From contig CM057160.1 of assembly GCA_029962745.1 (NCBI GenBank), forward strand, positions 1,404,501 through 1,468,500: DNA of 64,000 nucleotides, given 5' to 3'. The translations under genes were made by a program, and so were the position numbers. This document shows, in pieces, positions 24,801 to 39,800 of the stretch (position 1 is the first letter of the stretch; each line of letters starts with the position of its first letter). The DNA is from Echinometra lucunter. Its lineage: Eukaryota > Echinodermata > Echinoidea > Camarodonta > Echinometridae. The notes beneath the pieces were generated by a model. That model had not been told where the DNA came from. It worked only from the letters and a program-made list of their open reading frames with translations, and made no database searches.

Positions 24801-27800
24801 CCTTTGATTGGAAGGGTTTCAGGAGTTGATACAGAATTTTTACTTTAGAATAAAGGCATGAAAATTCTGTAGAAGGTAGGCTGAGGATAGCCTCCGAGTT
24901 ATATCCGTTCAACTAAAATCTCCTTACAGAAGGATAAAGAAACATTTCATAAATGTATTCAAGAGACAACCCCCCCCCCCCCCCACACACACACACACAC
25001 ACCAATGAATTTGAAGGGGCAATCACCAAATTTCAAATGTGCTATCTCTCTCAGTTCCTGAAAACAGGATAAATGCAATTTTGTAACATATATCAAACAA
25101 AAAAGCCTCAGAACATTAGCTGTGATATAACCTGTTCCCTATATCCCTGTATTGAGTCTATGGGAGTTTGAGAAGACATGAATATAATGTTTGGATAATA
25201 AGATAAAAACTGAAACAGTTTAGCTCTTTAAGGTTACCTTTCAAACTTAAATAGCTCATGTAGCGTGAGAACTGTCATTCTACACTTAGTTTCATATTCG
25301 CAAAGTGGAAGCATGTCTGGGATGAAACATTACATAAAAAATGAAAATAAACAAACTTTTACAAGCATGGAAGAATAGAAATTACAAGAATGGAAACCAA
25401 AATACAATCAAATCAAAGGAAAAGGGGGTGGAAAAACATGTCTACATATATTTACACATTAGAAGTTCAGACCATAAAAGAATAATAAAAAAAAACAACC
25501 AAACTTTGGTGATGAAAACCGAAACAGAGCAACAAATATGAAAAACGTGGGCGGATAAATCTTATTATTAATGATCAAAGAGGTCCTCTCATTTTGGTCC
25601 TTAAATTGTAACAATGAATGCTGACAAATTTTCAAGAGCAATGCAACCACTTTGTATATATCATCTCAACAACCTGTCAAATGTTTCATCTCAAAATTAT
25701 ATCTTACACTGCAAGGTGCATAGCCTCTGACCTGATTTGTTACTTCCAGGGAGGCTGGAGCCACAAATTAATCTACAAAATGAACCCTGATATGAATTCC
25801 TTCATATAATCCCTTGATATAATCCTTTCTCATCCCCAGGTTATCCAGCGATGCCCTATTTTTGACCAAAGAAAGCCGATCTAATTAAGGTAATTTCCAT
25901 CATGGAATTCATTCCCTCCTTTTCAATTTGATTTGATTCTCTTGCTGGCTGTAAATGTAGATCAATCATGGGATCTGTAGAAGTTTTATATAACTTTACA
26001 AGGCCATTATTTGATCCCATGTGGAAGTTTTCGATCATCAAAAAATATACTTTTCTAAAAATTCTTCCCAAGATGATATTATAATTCATCATTATGACTA
26101 AAAAATCCCCCCCCCCCACCCCGGGCTTGGTTATATTTCATGAACAAGAGAGAGAGAGAGACTGCTTTACACAGGTAGCCTTTAGTAAAGGTGGCCACAA
26201 ACAGGTATGAGAGTCAAGCACTGGGTAGCTAATTTGGCCCATAGCAGCTAGAATACATGTACATCAACATACAGACTAGCTGGCACCAGCTCTTCCTGAC
26301 ATATCACCTCAGGAGACAGCACACAATGTTACACATTGACACTTTCTTCCCTACAGTCGTACTCCTAAAAAAAAACCCCACTTCATTCATTAATGGACGC
26401 CTAATTGATTTTCCTCTTGCTAACGAAGCTCCATTCCACAGCATGCCAGGTGTCTATTCAAGGTCTGTCACATTCAATTAATAACATGGATCACAAACTG
26501 AGCCAGGTCTGAAAACTAATGTGACTTACTTAATATTTGTAAGGATTATACATGTTTAATGTATACAATGTAAGTACAATGTATAAGTATAAGAATGTAT
26601 AAGTATAAGTATGTATAAGTATAAGTATGTATAAGTATAAGTATGTATAAGTATAAATATGTATAAGCAATGTATAAGTATAAATATGTATAAGCAATGT
26701 ATAATTCATAGGTATTGCATAGGGCATGGAGAGAAAGAAAGTGAGAGAGAATGGTAGAGAGATAGACTAAAGGCAAGACAGAGAGAATGGTGTCTACATT
26801 AATAAGTCTGAGAGAGAAAGAGAGATAGAGAGAGAGAGAGAGAGACAGAGAGACAGAGAGAAATAGTGGAGTGGAGAGGGGGGGGGGCACCATCAGAGAG
26901 ATAAACATTTACATTTAGACCCACCATGTGCAGGCTTACAGAATAGACTCATTTGGCGGTAACGAGCTAAATTAATCATATCCCTTCTTATTTAGACCAA
27001 ATCAGTCAGCAGGAGATATGTGCACAAACGTACTGAATGGCGGAATTGCCCCAGTACAAAGGCTCAGTCTCACTATAAAAAAGCCCCAACCCCGCTATAA
27101 ATTGCATTTGTCTCTACCTTAATGTGAAACTCATAATAAACAAATAATAATACATAATATTTATTAGGCACTTAATACTGTGGTTTCTCAGCATTCTCAT
27201 CAAACCATTACCATAAAGTAGGGAAGAAATAGGATGAAATGAAAACCACATTCAGCTTAAATGGTATATACATGTATATGGGTCTAGAGAATGAAACTGG
27301 AAATCACGGATAGAATATCATATTATCTCACGCATACATCTTTTTATTCAAGGCAGACAATGTGAGATTATATTTCATCAGTTTCAGGCTAATTTTCTCT
27401 TTGTTATGAAAGCTGCACCGTGAGCTTTAAATGTTTCAAACAAGAAGTGCTTATAAAGAACCACCGCATCAAAGACATGTAGATTCATAGCGAAATTTTA
27501 ATTCTGAACACTCTATACACAAGGCAATTTTATGAAGAAATGTCATGGCTAGTTGCACAGCACCCTCTATCTCCACATGTGTCAGACTTGGGTGCATGTA
27601 TCACAGCACCATTCCATGGTGTGTGTTTTACGTGTTTCCAGGGCGACATTCTCACCTTTCCTTAATTAGTATTTTCTTTTTCTTTCTGATCATTGTAATT
27701 ATTGTTTGCTACCGTATTCATTATACGATGTATATGTATTCATTACATTATTTTATGTACTTCTATTTATGTAAAGTCACATGGATTGGAAAAGAAGACC

Positions 27801-30800
27801 TTCGGGTTATAGTTATTAAGTTAATCTTTTTCTTTTCCCGGCATCCATGTGACTCTCCCTATATTCTACTATCGTCTGTATTTGTTCTTTGGTTTGTTGA
27901 TTCTGCCAAATAAAATAATAATAATAATAATAACCCATAACCTTTCTACATCATATTCTTATCAAAACCACCGGACCATGATGCCTTAGGCAGTTGCCAG
28001 TTTGATGATACGTATCATAATAATGATGATGATACGTATCATAATAATGATGATGATATGTATCATAATAATGATGATAATACGTATCATAATAATAAAT
28101 TCACAGACTACCAAAGATCTACATGTATAGTACATGTAAATCCTGTCTCCTACATAGCTTAGCTAAATGAAACAGAGTAGTAAGAAAAGACATTTCCAGA
28201 ACAGAACGAATGCAGACAACAGCAGGGATGCCCCCTTGTAAAAAGCACTGAAGTGTTATGAGGGATGATAAAGGGAATTTCGGGTGGAGAAACAGTATTT
28301 TCATGTTTCCTGCGATAGACATGTGTAGAAATACAATTTTAGGAATAAAGTATTTTCCATAAAACCTGCAGTATTTTAGATAGAAAACAGTACAAAATAC
28401 TGCAAGGAAGGAACGGCTGGCATCTCTGTAACAGTATGCATTTGTGTTTTACCCCTGTGTTTTGCTAAGCTAATACTCATCTCTCTCTCTCTCTCCTCCT
28501 TCCTGTCCCCATCACCTTACCTGAATGAATGGCTGTCACCCAGTTCTCTAGCTCAATCTGGTTGTTAGCTTGCAGGAGGTATGCATCTCCAAATGCTGTA
28601 CTCAGACAGAAGATGTTGTCCCTTTTAGGATGCTCAGGAACCGCCTGGGCCAAACCATCCTCAACAACTAAAAACAACAACAATCAACATAGAACAAGGT
28701 AAGTTGCAATGACAATTTTTTTTTTTTTTTTCAAATTGGGATTCTCCTTTCAAGGACTGCTGGTATGACCAAATGTCAACAGTGATCCACTGATATCTTA
28801 AATGTCTATTGTTGCTGTCTTTAATTTTCTGCCTTCAATTCGGTTCTGAATTAGCTACAGTTCACTCTTCTGCATTAACATGGAAAGGGATAATTGCTAG
28901 AAAATACTCTTCTTTTCTTAAAAATTCAATAAATGCAATTCCAAACAACATTTATTTCCTTCATCTTTGTTACATACTTGAGATCAAGGCACAAAATGTT
29001 CAGATATAACTGAACAAAGCAATGGCAATTTTGAAAACCATCAAGCCACATGTTGCTCCTTATATTAATGTATAGAGTAAACACCAAGAGTCATGAGATG
29101 ACAGACAGTTTTCAAAGAAACAAGTTAAATAGCAATAATCTGATTTAAATAGTAAGCTCAGTAAATGATTTTGATGGACACCTGCCAGATGGAGAATACA
29201 CGGTGCAGATGAGTCAACGGTGGTATTCAAAATCAAATATTTACGGATTAATATTATTGAATGTTAACCAGCTTTAAACCACAGGTATGCTACAAGTGAA
29301 TATAGTTAACGAAATACAAAAACATGGAAAATAGGAATACTACATCCCCCTTATGAAGAGTGTTAATGAATGAAGGCTTGAATTCACATGAAAAAAACTT
29401 GTAAGCAACTCACTTGCGAAGACAGAAAAATTGCTAGTTTACCCACAGGTCCCAATAACAAACAACCTGCATGAAATTTTTGTTTCCTGGAAGTGAGAAT
29501 GACGCTATCATTTCCACTCTATAAAACCTCTAAGAACCTCTAACCATTAAAACTTTTAAAGAGATGACCTCTACTGAATCTTACTGAGAATAAATTGAAA
29601 TTAATTGGCAAATCAAACATGCTGAGTGGAATAAACTTGCAGGTCTCTGATCTCCACTCCCGGTCATGTTTGAAGAGATTATCCATGCTATTTGCTCTGA
29701 ACCAACAAGTGAAGAGATTGTGATTGCTTACCGAGTATGTGTCGAGGTTCACTGTTCTCATCAGGAGCTGTCTTCTCAGAGCAAGCATAAAACAGCAGCA
29801 TGGTGCCTTTCAGACAAACTATGAATAAAACAGAGAAAGAACAGAGAAATCAATTAATAGAGATAATGGCAATCAGAGCAAGCATAGAACAGCAGCATGG
29901 TGCCTTTCAGACAAACTATGAATAAAACAGAGAAAGAACAGAGAAATCAATTAATAGAGATAATGGCAATCAGAGCAAGCATAGAACAGCAGCATGGTGC
30001 CTTTCAGACAAACTATGAATAAAACAGAGAAAGAACAGAGAAATCAATTAATAGAGATAATGGCAATCAGAGCAAGCATAGAACAGCAGCATGGTGCCTT
30101 TCAGACAAACTATGAATAAAACAGAGAAAGAACAGAGAAATCAATTAATAGAGATAATGGCAATCAGAGTCCAAATATTAAAATAGTGAATACAGTCAAA
30201 CCTGCTTTAGCGACCACCGGTATAGAAAGACCACCAGTCTGTAAAGACCACAATTTTTGTTTTCCTTGAATAGTGTTTCCCATTAAAAAGTGTATTTAAG
30301 GAAACAGTTCATACAGACCACCTGCTCATAAAGACTGTGTTTCTTGTCTCTCTCTGGTGGTCATTATATACAGGTTTTACTCTATTACAAATGAATGGCA
30401 AAAATAAAACCATGCATGAAAAACACTGTAACAACAACAAAAAGCATATTGTATCTCATAAATAGTGGATCAAGATCCATAAGTCTACAAAAAAAAAAAC
30501 GTTTCACAATCCTACATGTATATCACAGGTTAAGAAATTCATAAATTTCTTAACTGCAGCACTAACAAAAATTCTGCATCATACAGTATATTAAAAGGGG
30601 AGTTTGCAAGGAAGAAAGAAGAGGGTAGGTTTCCTAAGATGTCCTTTTCCAAAACCTTTCCACAAGAAAGAATTCCTGCCACCTGTTTGGCCTAGCTTCT
30701 TACCCCAGTACTCCTTCCATGATCTCTTAGTAGCTCTCTCCAGCTTACGTTTCCTCTGAACCAGCATACTCTTAACATTGAGCCATCCTGCCTTCCTGGT

Positions 30801-33800
30801 GGCCCCGCCCTGCTGGTAACAAGATGTCTGGCTGTGGAGAGAACTTAGAGATTGACTCTCCTCCTCTTCTTCTTTGACATGGTCATCCTACAACAGACAG
30901 AACAACAAAATGGTAAGTTGCACCATGAGGGATAATGGAAATATAAAATTTTGTGTACAAAATGTATTGAGAGTTGTGCTCAAAAGCCTGCCATCTTGAA
31001 GCAACATTGCCAATCTGAGAATCGTCAAAGAAAGTAAATCGTGACTTTTCAAACTTTCATAACTTTCTCATTTCGTAACAGATTTTGATGGAACTTTGTA
31101 AAATTGCTTCTCTCTATCCTCTCTTTTCATTAAAATTGATTTTTCCCCAGGATTTCATCCTCCTTTAAACAGAATAGTAAATCTTATTTTCAGAAGTTGC
31201 AAGATAGAATACTGAATTCAAGCTGGAAAGTAAAATGATTTTTTTTAAATGGTGGCCAAAGATAAAAATGCAATAAAGATATTGAAGTATACCTCATCTC
31301 TGATGTAGAAATCTTTGGCATCTGGTGAGTCTATAAAATCCACATCATGAGAAGAATGTCTTCCTTCACTAGAAGTCAACGTTCCGTTGTCCCCTCTCAT
31401 CCCTGAACTGCTCCCGCTATCGCTTCCAATGGTCTTACGCTTCCTCCACTTGGGTAATAAGGGTCCCTGCCCCACAGACGATGAATGATTGGTGCAGGAT
31501 TCGCTTTCAGGTAGCGTCCCATCAAATCCGCTGTCAGAGTTGTCTTGTATGTTCCTGAGATGTGCTTCATAGTCCTGCACAAGTGTGTTGTCGTCATGAT
31601 ATCCTTCCAGTCTGTCCACATTGTTATCATTGGACAGAGAATGAGTAGTTCTTGTATTGAAACTGTGAGAGCGTTTTGTCTTTGGGGTCTTGCTCGGCCC
31701 GTTTTCCAATCGCTCACCTGTATTATTACCATAAGTAAGAGTTCTGGATCTGTTAGGACTGATGAAGTTTCCGTTTACTGCTTCATGGTGGTTCCCTGCC
31801 ATTCTGATGGTGTTGGCCAATTCAAAGTTTGCAGCATTGTCCTCGATGAACTTTGCACTCTTCAGCACACCAGGTCCTAGGGGAAGACTTGGTGCATGCG
31901 AATCAACCGCTGATACACTTCTAGGACTGGTGTTATTAGTGGTACCACCAGTTCCCATGTACCGCCTTGGTGAGGAAGTCCTGCTACCACTTTTGGTGGT
32001 TGATATCACAGGGTTATCTATACTACCTGGTGTGGACAGACCTTCAACACAAATCTCTGACGAACTGATTTTCCTATTTTGATTGTTTACCATATCACAG
32101 TCTTGTATATATCCATCTTGGGAGTACGCCAAATCATTGGCTCGTGATGAGCGTTCACCATTGCGTGCTGGATACTCATTATCATCCACATTATCATAGT
32201 ATGAGTTTCTGGAGAGTGTACTTCCACTTCGTTTAGGGGAATAGGTTGCATATTTGATCTGTCTTTGGTTCTTACGAGACTGCAGCAGTCTCCGCACCCC
32301 TCCACTGATGGGAAGAGCCGCTTGGCGCTTCTCTGACACCCCTTCTTTGCTCTTGCGACCGAATTTCCCTTCCATGTCGTCTTCAAAATCACTGGTTGGT
32401 GCACTTAGTTCTTCATGGACAGGTTCTTCTTTGGGTTTCTCTCTATCCTCAGGAGATTTGAGATCTGGAAGGCATATGGGTTCAGCACTCAGGTTCTGAG
32501 GTATTTCTGCTGAGTTGAGGTCTACTTCAGAGTTGGAGCGCTTCAGAACAGTCTCATTCTTGGGCTGTGGTGAAGAGAAGAGAAGAGAAGAGACAAATAA
32601 AGTAACAATGTACATGTACCTCTCAAGGTAAGTGGGTAATTCTCCCTATCGCATGTAGCTCTGCAATCTCAATGTACTCTAAATTTTGGACAAGTAATCG
32701 GTCGATGTATCGGGAGGGGTACTTCCAATACACACAGCTATGATATTGATCACCATTAACAATGTTTTGGTTGAAGCTTTCATCCTAGCAAAGCCATTTT
32801 TTCCCCCTTTCATCTAGCAAAATGACTGTGCCTTCATTGATTTGCTGTTTCAAATCAATGAAGATTTAAAGTCAGCTAAGCAGATCATCATGTGAGAATA
32901 CAATTGGCATGCCAAGTAATTGCCCCAACACCTATATCCCTAATATCAGTATTGATAACTAACATTAGTTAATATTGGCTATATGCAATAGTAAGAATTG
33001 AAACTGATAAGAGTCTAATAAAGATCAACTCAAGCAACTAGGGTTATATTACTTAAGCAGGATAAACTTCCCTGACAGAGCTTAAGTATAAAGAATAACT
33101 CCTATTAATTTCTTGTAATGAGCACTTAAACCTGGAGTGAAAGAAAAATACATCTTAGGTAATATTGTGCATGATTATGAGGAGATATTCAAGACTTATT
33201 CTCTAACATGAAATGATGGTCTACTCAAAGTGCTGGCACACCTTCTCCATCCACTTCCCCACAAACACTGCCATACACACAGACACGAGAAGGGATACAG
33301 GAAGAATATGAACAGCTAGAATACAGCATAAACACAAGAACCTAATCCATAAACACAAAGGAATGAGGAACAGGTAAAAATATACCATCAACTAAAGATT
33401 CAGCAGTTGACAAATGTAGCAAGGTACATGCAATCTATCATATCAAAGCCAGGTGAACATATGCATACACTGTAGCAAAAATATGAATCAACTCCAACAA
33501 AGGCAATATTTGCTAAATATCCAATAATTTTTTTTAGCCGGGCTAGCAGAAGACGCTCCAGAAGACGTACAAAATCCATGAATTCATCCCTTTCCAAAGG
33601 AAATACATCAACAGTCACAACGAAACATCGAGTCAAAAAGCAAATAACAAGACGCATTAAGCTTACTCCATATTTACAGACAAATATGTTCCATCGAATA
33701 ATTTGAACATGTTTGTAACTAATTCACTATGATAAATTGAATTTCACAAGCACTTGATTGAGTGTAAATGTAACACCTCATAAGGAAGTGTCCTAGTATA

Positions 33801-36800
33801 CAAACAAACTAAAGTTTATACTGTCTACGAGGGTATGATGTCATAGGCTAAGAATGCAAAATTAACAAGCTTTTGTTTCTATCTATGAATCAACAATGTA
33901 CACAGCACTACTTGCCAAAGTGCTTAAAGATTAATAATTAAATACACAAATCAAACACATGAATATTCAAATACCTTCTTGTGCCTCCATTCAGACTTAC
34001 TCCTACCAGAACGGGTCATTGAATAGGAGGACTTAGAGTTCCCCATCTTCAGATCCCCCAAATCTTATGAAAACAACTCAAGATGCAATGAAAGCCAAGC
34101 TACACACACATCATCTATGCATCACTATGCAGAAAGATGGTTTTATCTATCCCCCGGAGTATTACAGAGAATCTCAGAGAAGAATTCTTGGAGTAGCAAA
34201 CATTTCCCCGAAGAGACAGCCCAGAGTCAGGATGAAATCCACAGCTGAGCCCAAATGCATTACAAAAAATGCTCACGATGTCTGTATAGTGATGAAGGGC
34301 CGTTGCGGGATAGCGCAATATAAATCTGATTTTCTTGGGTGATGTGTGGCCCCCCAAGTTATCCATTTCCTCATTCCAATCTCATTCTTGTCCTTATTTC
34401 CAATCAAATCTCTTTCCGCTATCTCATTCTTACTCTCATCCCTTTAGATGTTCCATATCCTCCTATTTTCTGCCCCCCCCCCTTCATCTCTCTCTCCTTC
34501 TCTCCCAACCAAATCTATGCTGAAGTCATTATTGATGCATTGCGTATCTCCACCATTTCATTTTCATCGCTGTCACTCCTTGTGAGATGTCATCATCTCT
34601 TTCTTCTCGAGATACACATCAACAGATCTGAATTGGTGGTGCAGTGCACACAAATCTTGTTTTCATTTTGTCAGCTCTAAAGCTGATTGTAGCCTCAAGG
34701 TGGTGAAAACCATTTTTCTCAAATGTTCTCCTTTCCTTTTACTCCTTCTGTTTTTTCTTCTCTGTCTTCCTCTTCTGCATCTCTTCCTCTTTCTCTCTTT
34801 ATCTCTTCATTCTCTCTATCCAAATCCTCTCTCCTTCTCAACTCTTCCCTCTCTATATATACATTTATCTGTATTTATGTATACTGTCTCTTCCTTTCTT
34901 TCTCTTTCTCTGTGATTATGGTCGTACTTAAATTCTCTTTTTCATTTTTTTTAAAATGAAAAGCAGCTAAAAAGCACTCAAATTTGCAACATTTTCTCAG
35001 GTACATGTAATACATACAGCATGTTGTATCAATGTCTTTCCTCATACTGCCCTCTTTCTGCAAGCAAATCTTTGTTTACATATAATCTCAAAGGAATTAG
35101 AATAATACTAAATAAGGAAATAAAGTGTACAGACTCGCAGATTCCTCCTAATTATAAACAGATCAATCTCTCTCTCTCTTTCTCTCCCTTTCTCCAATTT
35201 CTAATCTCTATCCTTGTCTTTCCTTAAAAAAAATCTTGTCATCTGTTTCTGTCTCTCCTGTCTATACCATCCTTTCTCCCTCTCTTTCTTTCTCAAAGAT
35301 TCACTATCTATCTACCTTCTGTTTTTTTTTCCTAATGCTGAATGCTGCGAGCTAACTACTTTTCCTTTCGTAATCTAAATACCACCATTGCATTCACCAT
35401 CTGTTCTCCTGCCTCTTAACAGGTACCATGGTTGAGTAACCAAATCTCATTTCGAGAGAAATTGTCATTGATGCACATTACACATGCAGGAAATATCCTC
35501 AAACCTAGAACAGCTGTGAAAGCTCATATCGGAAAGGCATTTCTTGGATCGAATTTTCAATGAAAACCTTGGTTCATGTGAGAAATTTGATTCAATGAAA
35601 AGGAACTAAATTCAAAGTTGGCACAATTCACAAATCATTCTACTCACTTGTAACACAATAATAAAAACTATGTGATCTGCATTGCATAATCCTCTCAGAG
35701 CTTATGATAGTATTGTTGAGTGTTATTTTCCTGGTTTGCATGGAGAAAAAAATATGATAAAGCACGGACCTCTAGAAAAACAAACCAACAACAACAACAA
35801 CAACAACAACAGAAAGTTAGCTTTCTGAGGCTCAAAAACAGCTCTTTAGTTTGGGTTGATCAAACCAGCTTCATATTTTGAACCAGCTCTTTGCTTAAAC
35901 TGTAGATAATAATAAGGAAGTCAAAAAAAAAAAAAAAAATGAGTATTAAAAAAAGCATATTCACAAAGAGTGGAAATGATATATAATCTGTATAAGCAAC
36001 AGTAAAAAAATAATCAAGTACATTATCCCAATGTATTACAATTAAGGAAATTTGAAAGAAAGCAATATACAGATAAGAATACAAAACATCACTAAGAATA
36101 TCAGTATACAGAACAGTGCTTTACACTGAAAGGTTATCAAGTAACAAATTATGCTGGGCAAAATGCAGGAACTTTCAACCAAATTGGATAATCATCTCCA
36201 ATGATTTCACAATTTTTATAATTTTCTCCATGATCTGTACCCTGGATCTAACCCTTTGTTTTATCAAAGCGTAAAGACTACGGGTCAAAACAAATCATAG
36301 GCGTGTCCTGTCCACGGAATTAGGCATAACATGGTGAGTGTGGCTAACGTAAAATAACAGTCTCTTCCGCTCATAATTCTCAGATCATTAAAAGTTGCAG
36401 GTTTGCCTGCTCCCAGTAATAGGCCTCATCATTATCATGTTCACGGCATGCAATTCAAGGCAATTTGTAAACTCTTTCATTCAAGGCTTCAGTGTCCTTC
36501 TTGTCATGACTGATATTAAATAGAGACAGAACAAGGAACCCCCCCCCCCCCCCCGGAAAGAAAGCAAGGGAAATATAGAAAAGAAAAAAAAGAATAAAAT
36601 GGTAGAAATGGGATTAGAAAATCATTTTGTGAGTAAAATGGATGAGATTCATGTACATAATCTGCCCCTCCCTATTAAAATACCCACAATCGATGTATAG
36701 AAATATTAATAAAATTATAGCTGGAACAATGCCCAAACAGCCATGACAGTCATGTTCAAATTAAGTATAACAAAGAGAAAGAGATAAGAACAATGAGCAG

Positions 36801-39800
36801 AATTAGAAAATGAAAGCATGCAAGTGGTAAAAAGAGCCACGAATGACAGTGCAGAAAAGGGAAGTTTATGAAAGGATACTGCTCTTAAATCATGATACCT
36901 GGAACCACACTATGACATAAACTAACCATTACATGGTACTTTACCTTTAAAGGCATTGGTTAACATTGTTATGATTTTTAAAAATCTCTGTTACTTGAAA
37001 ATGGGATAAACATAAGGGTTATAGTGTAACAATACCAGTCAGAAAGTTTCAAAGTATAATATCCACAGGATGTATTTTTAAATATTAGAAATGTGAACCA
37101 ATGTTTGAAAAATATACGAGGGTCGGTTGCACAGAATAGACGTAAAGAATGCGCATGCACACATGGCTTAAAGGACCGTACTGTGTGTATTGGCATATCA
37201 CACAGCGGGAGGCAGATAACGGTATTTTTTAATTCGAGCAAAACGGTCCTCTTATTTACTGTTTCTCGAGACAAAAATTAATAAAATTGCAGTTTGCATC
37301 TAACTTACAGATTTTCATTCCTAATTATGGTTGGTTTCAGGGTTTTTTATTACAAATACAAGTATTCATACATATGTTTCATCTTAGTTTGAAAATTTTT
37401 AAAATCAGCTGCTCACAAAGTTAGCCAATGCCTTTAACTCAATGAGGAAATGATCCACTATCAGAAGAAGTGAACAATATACAAAGTAAAGAGAGAAAAA
37501 ATATCCTTGAGTTATTATACCAAAACCAAATCCTTCATAAAAACACACAAGTAAAAAACAAAGAGAGTCAGTTAAGAGCAAGAAGGGCCATTAAATGCAA
37601 TGTTTAATTACAAAATGGCATTAACTCCCTTAGAGAGAGAGAGAGAAAAAAAAATTCTTGAGTATTATACCACAACCAACCCTTCATAAAAACACACAAA
37701 TGAAATACAAAGAAAGTCAGCTTAGAGCAAGAAGGGCCATTAAACGTAATGTTTTTACAAAAGGGTATTTTCAGAGATAAGACAAAATGAAGGAATAAAA
37801 TTATGATTACAGTGGACAAAGGGTAGTGATGAAAACAGAAAACAGCTGAGTTTATAAAAGAGAGGTTGATGACGGAGTTAAATGGATTGGCTTGCGCGAG
37901 GAAGCATCCTGATATAGCGCTGGATAAGAAAGACAGAGCTTTCCAATAGGAAATGGGAGACTATGAGAGTCATTCTGAAGTGATTCATACTGTATGAGAG
38001 CAGACCAAGACGAAAAATCTCTCTGGCCAACCGGTACTGACAATGACATAATGAGAACAATCGGCCCAGTGACTTGCTATTTATTACACACACAAATGTT
38101 GTATTATGGTTGAATCATGGCCATAAAGACAACATGAAGAGCTGAAAAGCATTGACTGCCATTTTCTTCATTTAATGTTACTTAATGTATTGTCTTATCT
38201 GAATTGCACAATGATTAATTTTGGAAACATGTAAATACGACTCCTCCTCCTCCCCCCCCCCCCCCCCAAAGAAAACCCCTTAATAAATAAAATAATGTTT
38301 ACCTTATTTATCGTGAATTGGCAATGATAGATTCTGGTTACTTTTTATAGTCTTCATTTCCTTTTTTCTTTGATTCTTACTTTTCTGTCAATGGTAAAAA
38401 CATAATGCTCTGATTTGAAATATGTATATTACTGTATTAGTGACAATTTTATGGGTAAATCTAATGGTTTTTTTTTTAAAAATTTCTCATTGTGTATTAT
38501 GTGATTTTTAGATTATTTGTTTCTGAAATTCTGCTTGAATGAACTGTTTAAAATTGAATATTGTATTATCGTTTTCATCATATTCATTGTAATCATCGCA
38601 ATTCAGTCTTTGGACTGCGAGAATGGATATTTTCAATAAAATCCTTCCTTCGATCAATCAATCAATCAATCAAAATAACTGTATTCTAAATTTCTACACA
38701 GGGAGACAAACGGAAATAAGAAATAGTATTCTAATCCACACATTTCCACAGAAATAAATTCATCAGTTTAGATGACGGGGTTTCTTTTTTAACAATATTA
38801 TATCTCAGAATCCCCCCCCCCCCCCCCCTTCTTACCAAGAATTCTCCCTCTAATATCTTCCCTTTATAGACTTTCATATTTCCTTGTTACAAATTTCACA
38901 CTAATTCACAGAAAAAGGCATATATCCTTGTTATATCCTTTATAAGTTAGTATTTTTAGACCTTAGGTTGCTACATGAAGGCAAACTGCTTTGTGAGTCA
39001 AGTCTACTGTATTCATAAAATCATGATCCTTTAGCCCTTTGACCACTGAATTCGCTATATTTCCATAGGTTTTATACAGGGTTTGTACATTTCCTGTAGG
39101 CAATATGTTGATGCAACATAGCACACAATAACAACTTAATCAAAGAGAAATTTGAGTTCTGGGAAATGTGAAAATAATTTTGCAATTAAGCTCTCATTTT
39201 CATGTGAGTTTGGAAGAACATCATAAGAGAAATGTCCCTTTGGAAGGACATCAATGTCCCTTAAAAAGGTTTGATCTTCAAATGCCTCATATTAGAGGTA
39301 TGACCAAAAAAAAAACAAAAAAAAAAAACGCTTTAAGTGTTTGGCCCAAACACTTGTGTGTAGTCCCATACACCCATTTTCATTTGCAGTGCACGTGCTC
39401 TTCATCCAGACTGGACCAATTTCCTGTCATTTTATGATTTCAAAACCTCAGGCTATATACCAATTTCTAAGCTACACATATGAATGAAAGTTCACTGTGA
39501 CTACATACGCTTGAAAGAGATACAAAGGATGCTGAAGTTTGACATCATAACATGAGGATTAGTGTGGTGGGTAGGGGAAGAGATTAGTTGGGGTGAGATT
39601 ATGAATAATGTGATTAATGATGACTGGCTATATCCATAAATACATTGATCATGTTTGGCTCTACATGTAGCCAATGGTTTCATAATAATAAACAGTACAA
39701 GACCATACTGCTCACAAAGGTTGAAAACCAAATCATGATCTTCTCCATCTTCTAGCTTATCTTCAGATGACACACTAAGTAATGAGTGTCCAGTTGACCT

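Larger units (their letters stand above)
22340..28520. other. intron 6 (6.2 kb)
   Basis: No exon was recognised. Contents include GA/GAG-rich microsatellites (23845-23885, 24092-24290), a C15 run joined to CA repeats (24970-25002), a C11 run (26107-26117), a GTATAAGTATAA array (26570-26700), a GA-rich tract with G10 (26735-26887), a probable LINE 3' end (27640-27935) and a 24-bp tandem repeat (28004-28100). Confidence 0.6.

Noticed and set aside
27545..27913. 122-codon hydrophobic frame on the plus strand
   Set aside because: Lies within the LINE-like 3' UTR with its hairpin and AAT tail; T-rich DNA gives hydrophobic translations.
28004..28100. CRISPR-like or operator array of palindromic units
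   Set aside because: Contiguous 24-bp simple-sequence units without spacers.
29772..30172. CRISPR-like array
   Set aside because: Units are contiguous 97-bp copies of an exon and its intron edge, with no spacers, in an animal gene.
34067..34342. 91-codon open frame on the plus strand opposite the exon 1b upstream region
   Set aside because: No recognisable protein features; overlaps the likely promoter/5' UTR of exon 1b and is best explained by chance.
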